A stretch of 64,000 bases of DNA from CAVRCT01 sp963719645 (GTDB taxonomy: Bacteria > Pseudomonadota > Gammaproteobacteria > DSM-16500), in NCBI GenBank assembly GCA_963719645.1, contig CAVRCT010000001.1, positions 1-64,000 of the forward strand, read 5' to 3'. This document shows, in pieces, positions 63,987 to 64,000 of this stretch. Position 1 is the first letter of the stretch, and each line of letters begins with the position of its first letter. The notes under the pieces were generated by a model. The model had not been told where the DNA came from. It was given only the letters and a program-made list of their open reading frames with translations, and did no database searches. The position numbers and the translations under genes were made by a program.

Positions 63987-64000
63987 TAAAAACATTTTTT

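Overview
The window looks like a chromosome segment of an intracellular gammaproteobacterium of the order Legionellales, nearest in gene order to Coxiellaceae. I infer this from three things: the order of the division/cell-wall cluster followed by lpxC, dciA, secA, mutT, yacG, zapD, coaE, pilD, pilC, pilB and pilA; low-GC coding sequence; and several proteins with eukaryote-like or effector-like features. No rRNA, tRNA, CRISPR array or cas gene was seen.

Layout. 1-1530: an IS110-family insertion sequence sitting inside a palindromic repeat, followed by a 27-bp minisatellite. 1637-19747: the dcw cluster (mraZ, rsmH, ftsL, ftsI, murE, mraY, murD, ftsW, murG, murC, ftsQ, ftsA, ftsZ), all on the plus strand. 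It is interrupted by an 897-residue effector-like gene and lacks murF, murB and ddl at their usual places. 19994-26201: a cyclic-nucleotide-binding protein, lpxC, an unknown protein, dciA, secA (split by a frameshift) and mutT. 26729-31975: yacG, zapD, coaE, pilD, pilC, pilB and pilA on the minus strand. 32595-42580: an amino-acid permease, unknown proteins (one with a mitochondrial-type presequence), argP/argO-like, nadE, ygfZ, pncA, gph, ubiG and a small exported protein. 42980-46996: pepN and fumC. 47495-53674: a large ankyrin protein, a Fic protein and a CPA2 antiporter. 53775-57027: serC, a thioesterase and minor pilins. 56999-62918: two GGDEF-EAL proteins flanking an amino-acid decarboxylase fused to a GNAT acetyltransferase. 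63527-63859: a small unknown protein.

Nearly every intergenic stretch over 300 bp is filled by palindromic, MITE-like repeats. I name them R1 (CGTCATTGCGAGGAGCG), R2 (CTGTCATCCTGAG / CTCCGAAGGATCTCCC), R3 (CCGACAGGCCGGATGGGG), R4 (GCGACCGTCAGGGAG), R5 (ACAAATCCCCCTTG) and R6 (GGCGTCAAGCTAAGG). Several are nested or tandem, and some are flanked by 10-11-bp duplications, so they have moved.

The observations I rate highest are: (1) the IS110 element has a non-coding end that folds like a bridge RNA and whose loops match both the element ends and its target; (2) two effector-like genes share PmrA-type boxes (CTTAAG-N5-YTTAAK) placed 10 nt from a -10 box, which suggests a PmrA-controlled secretion regulon; (3) a decarboxylase-acetyltransferase fusion carries an ideal internal ribosome binding site at the domain junction; (4) a protein begins with a mitochondrial-type presequence; (5) secA is frameshifted; (6) murF is replaced by a repeat.
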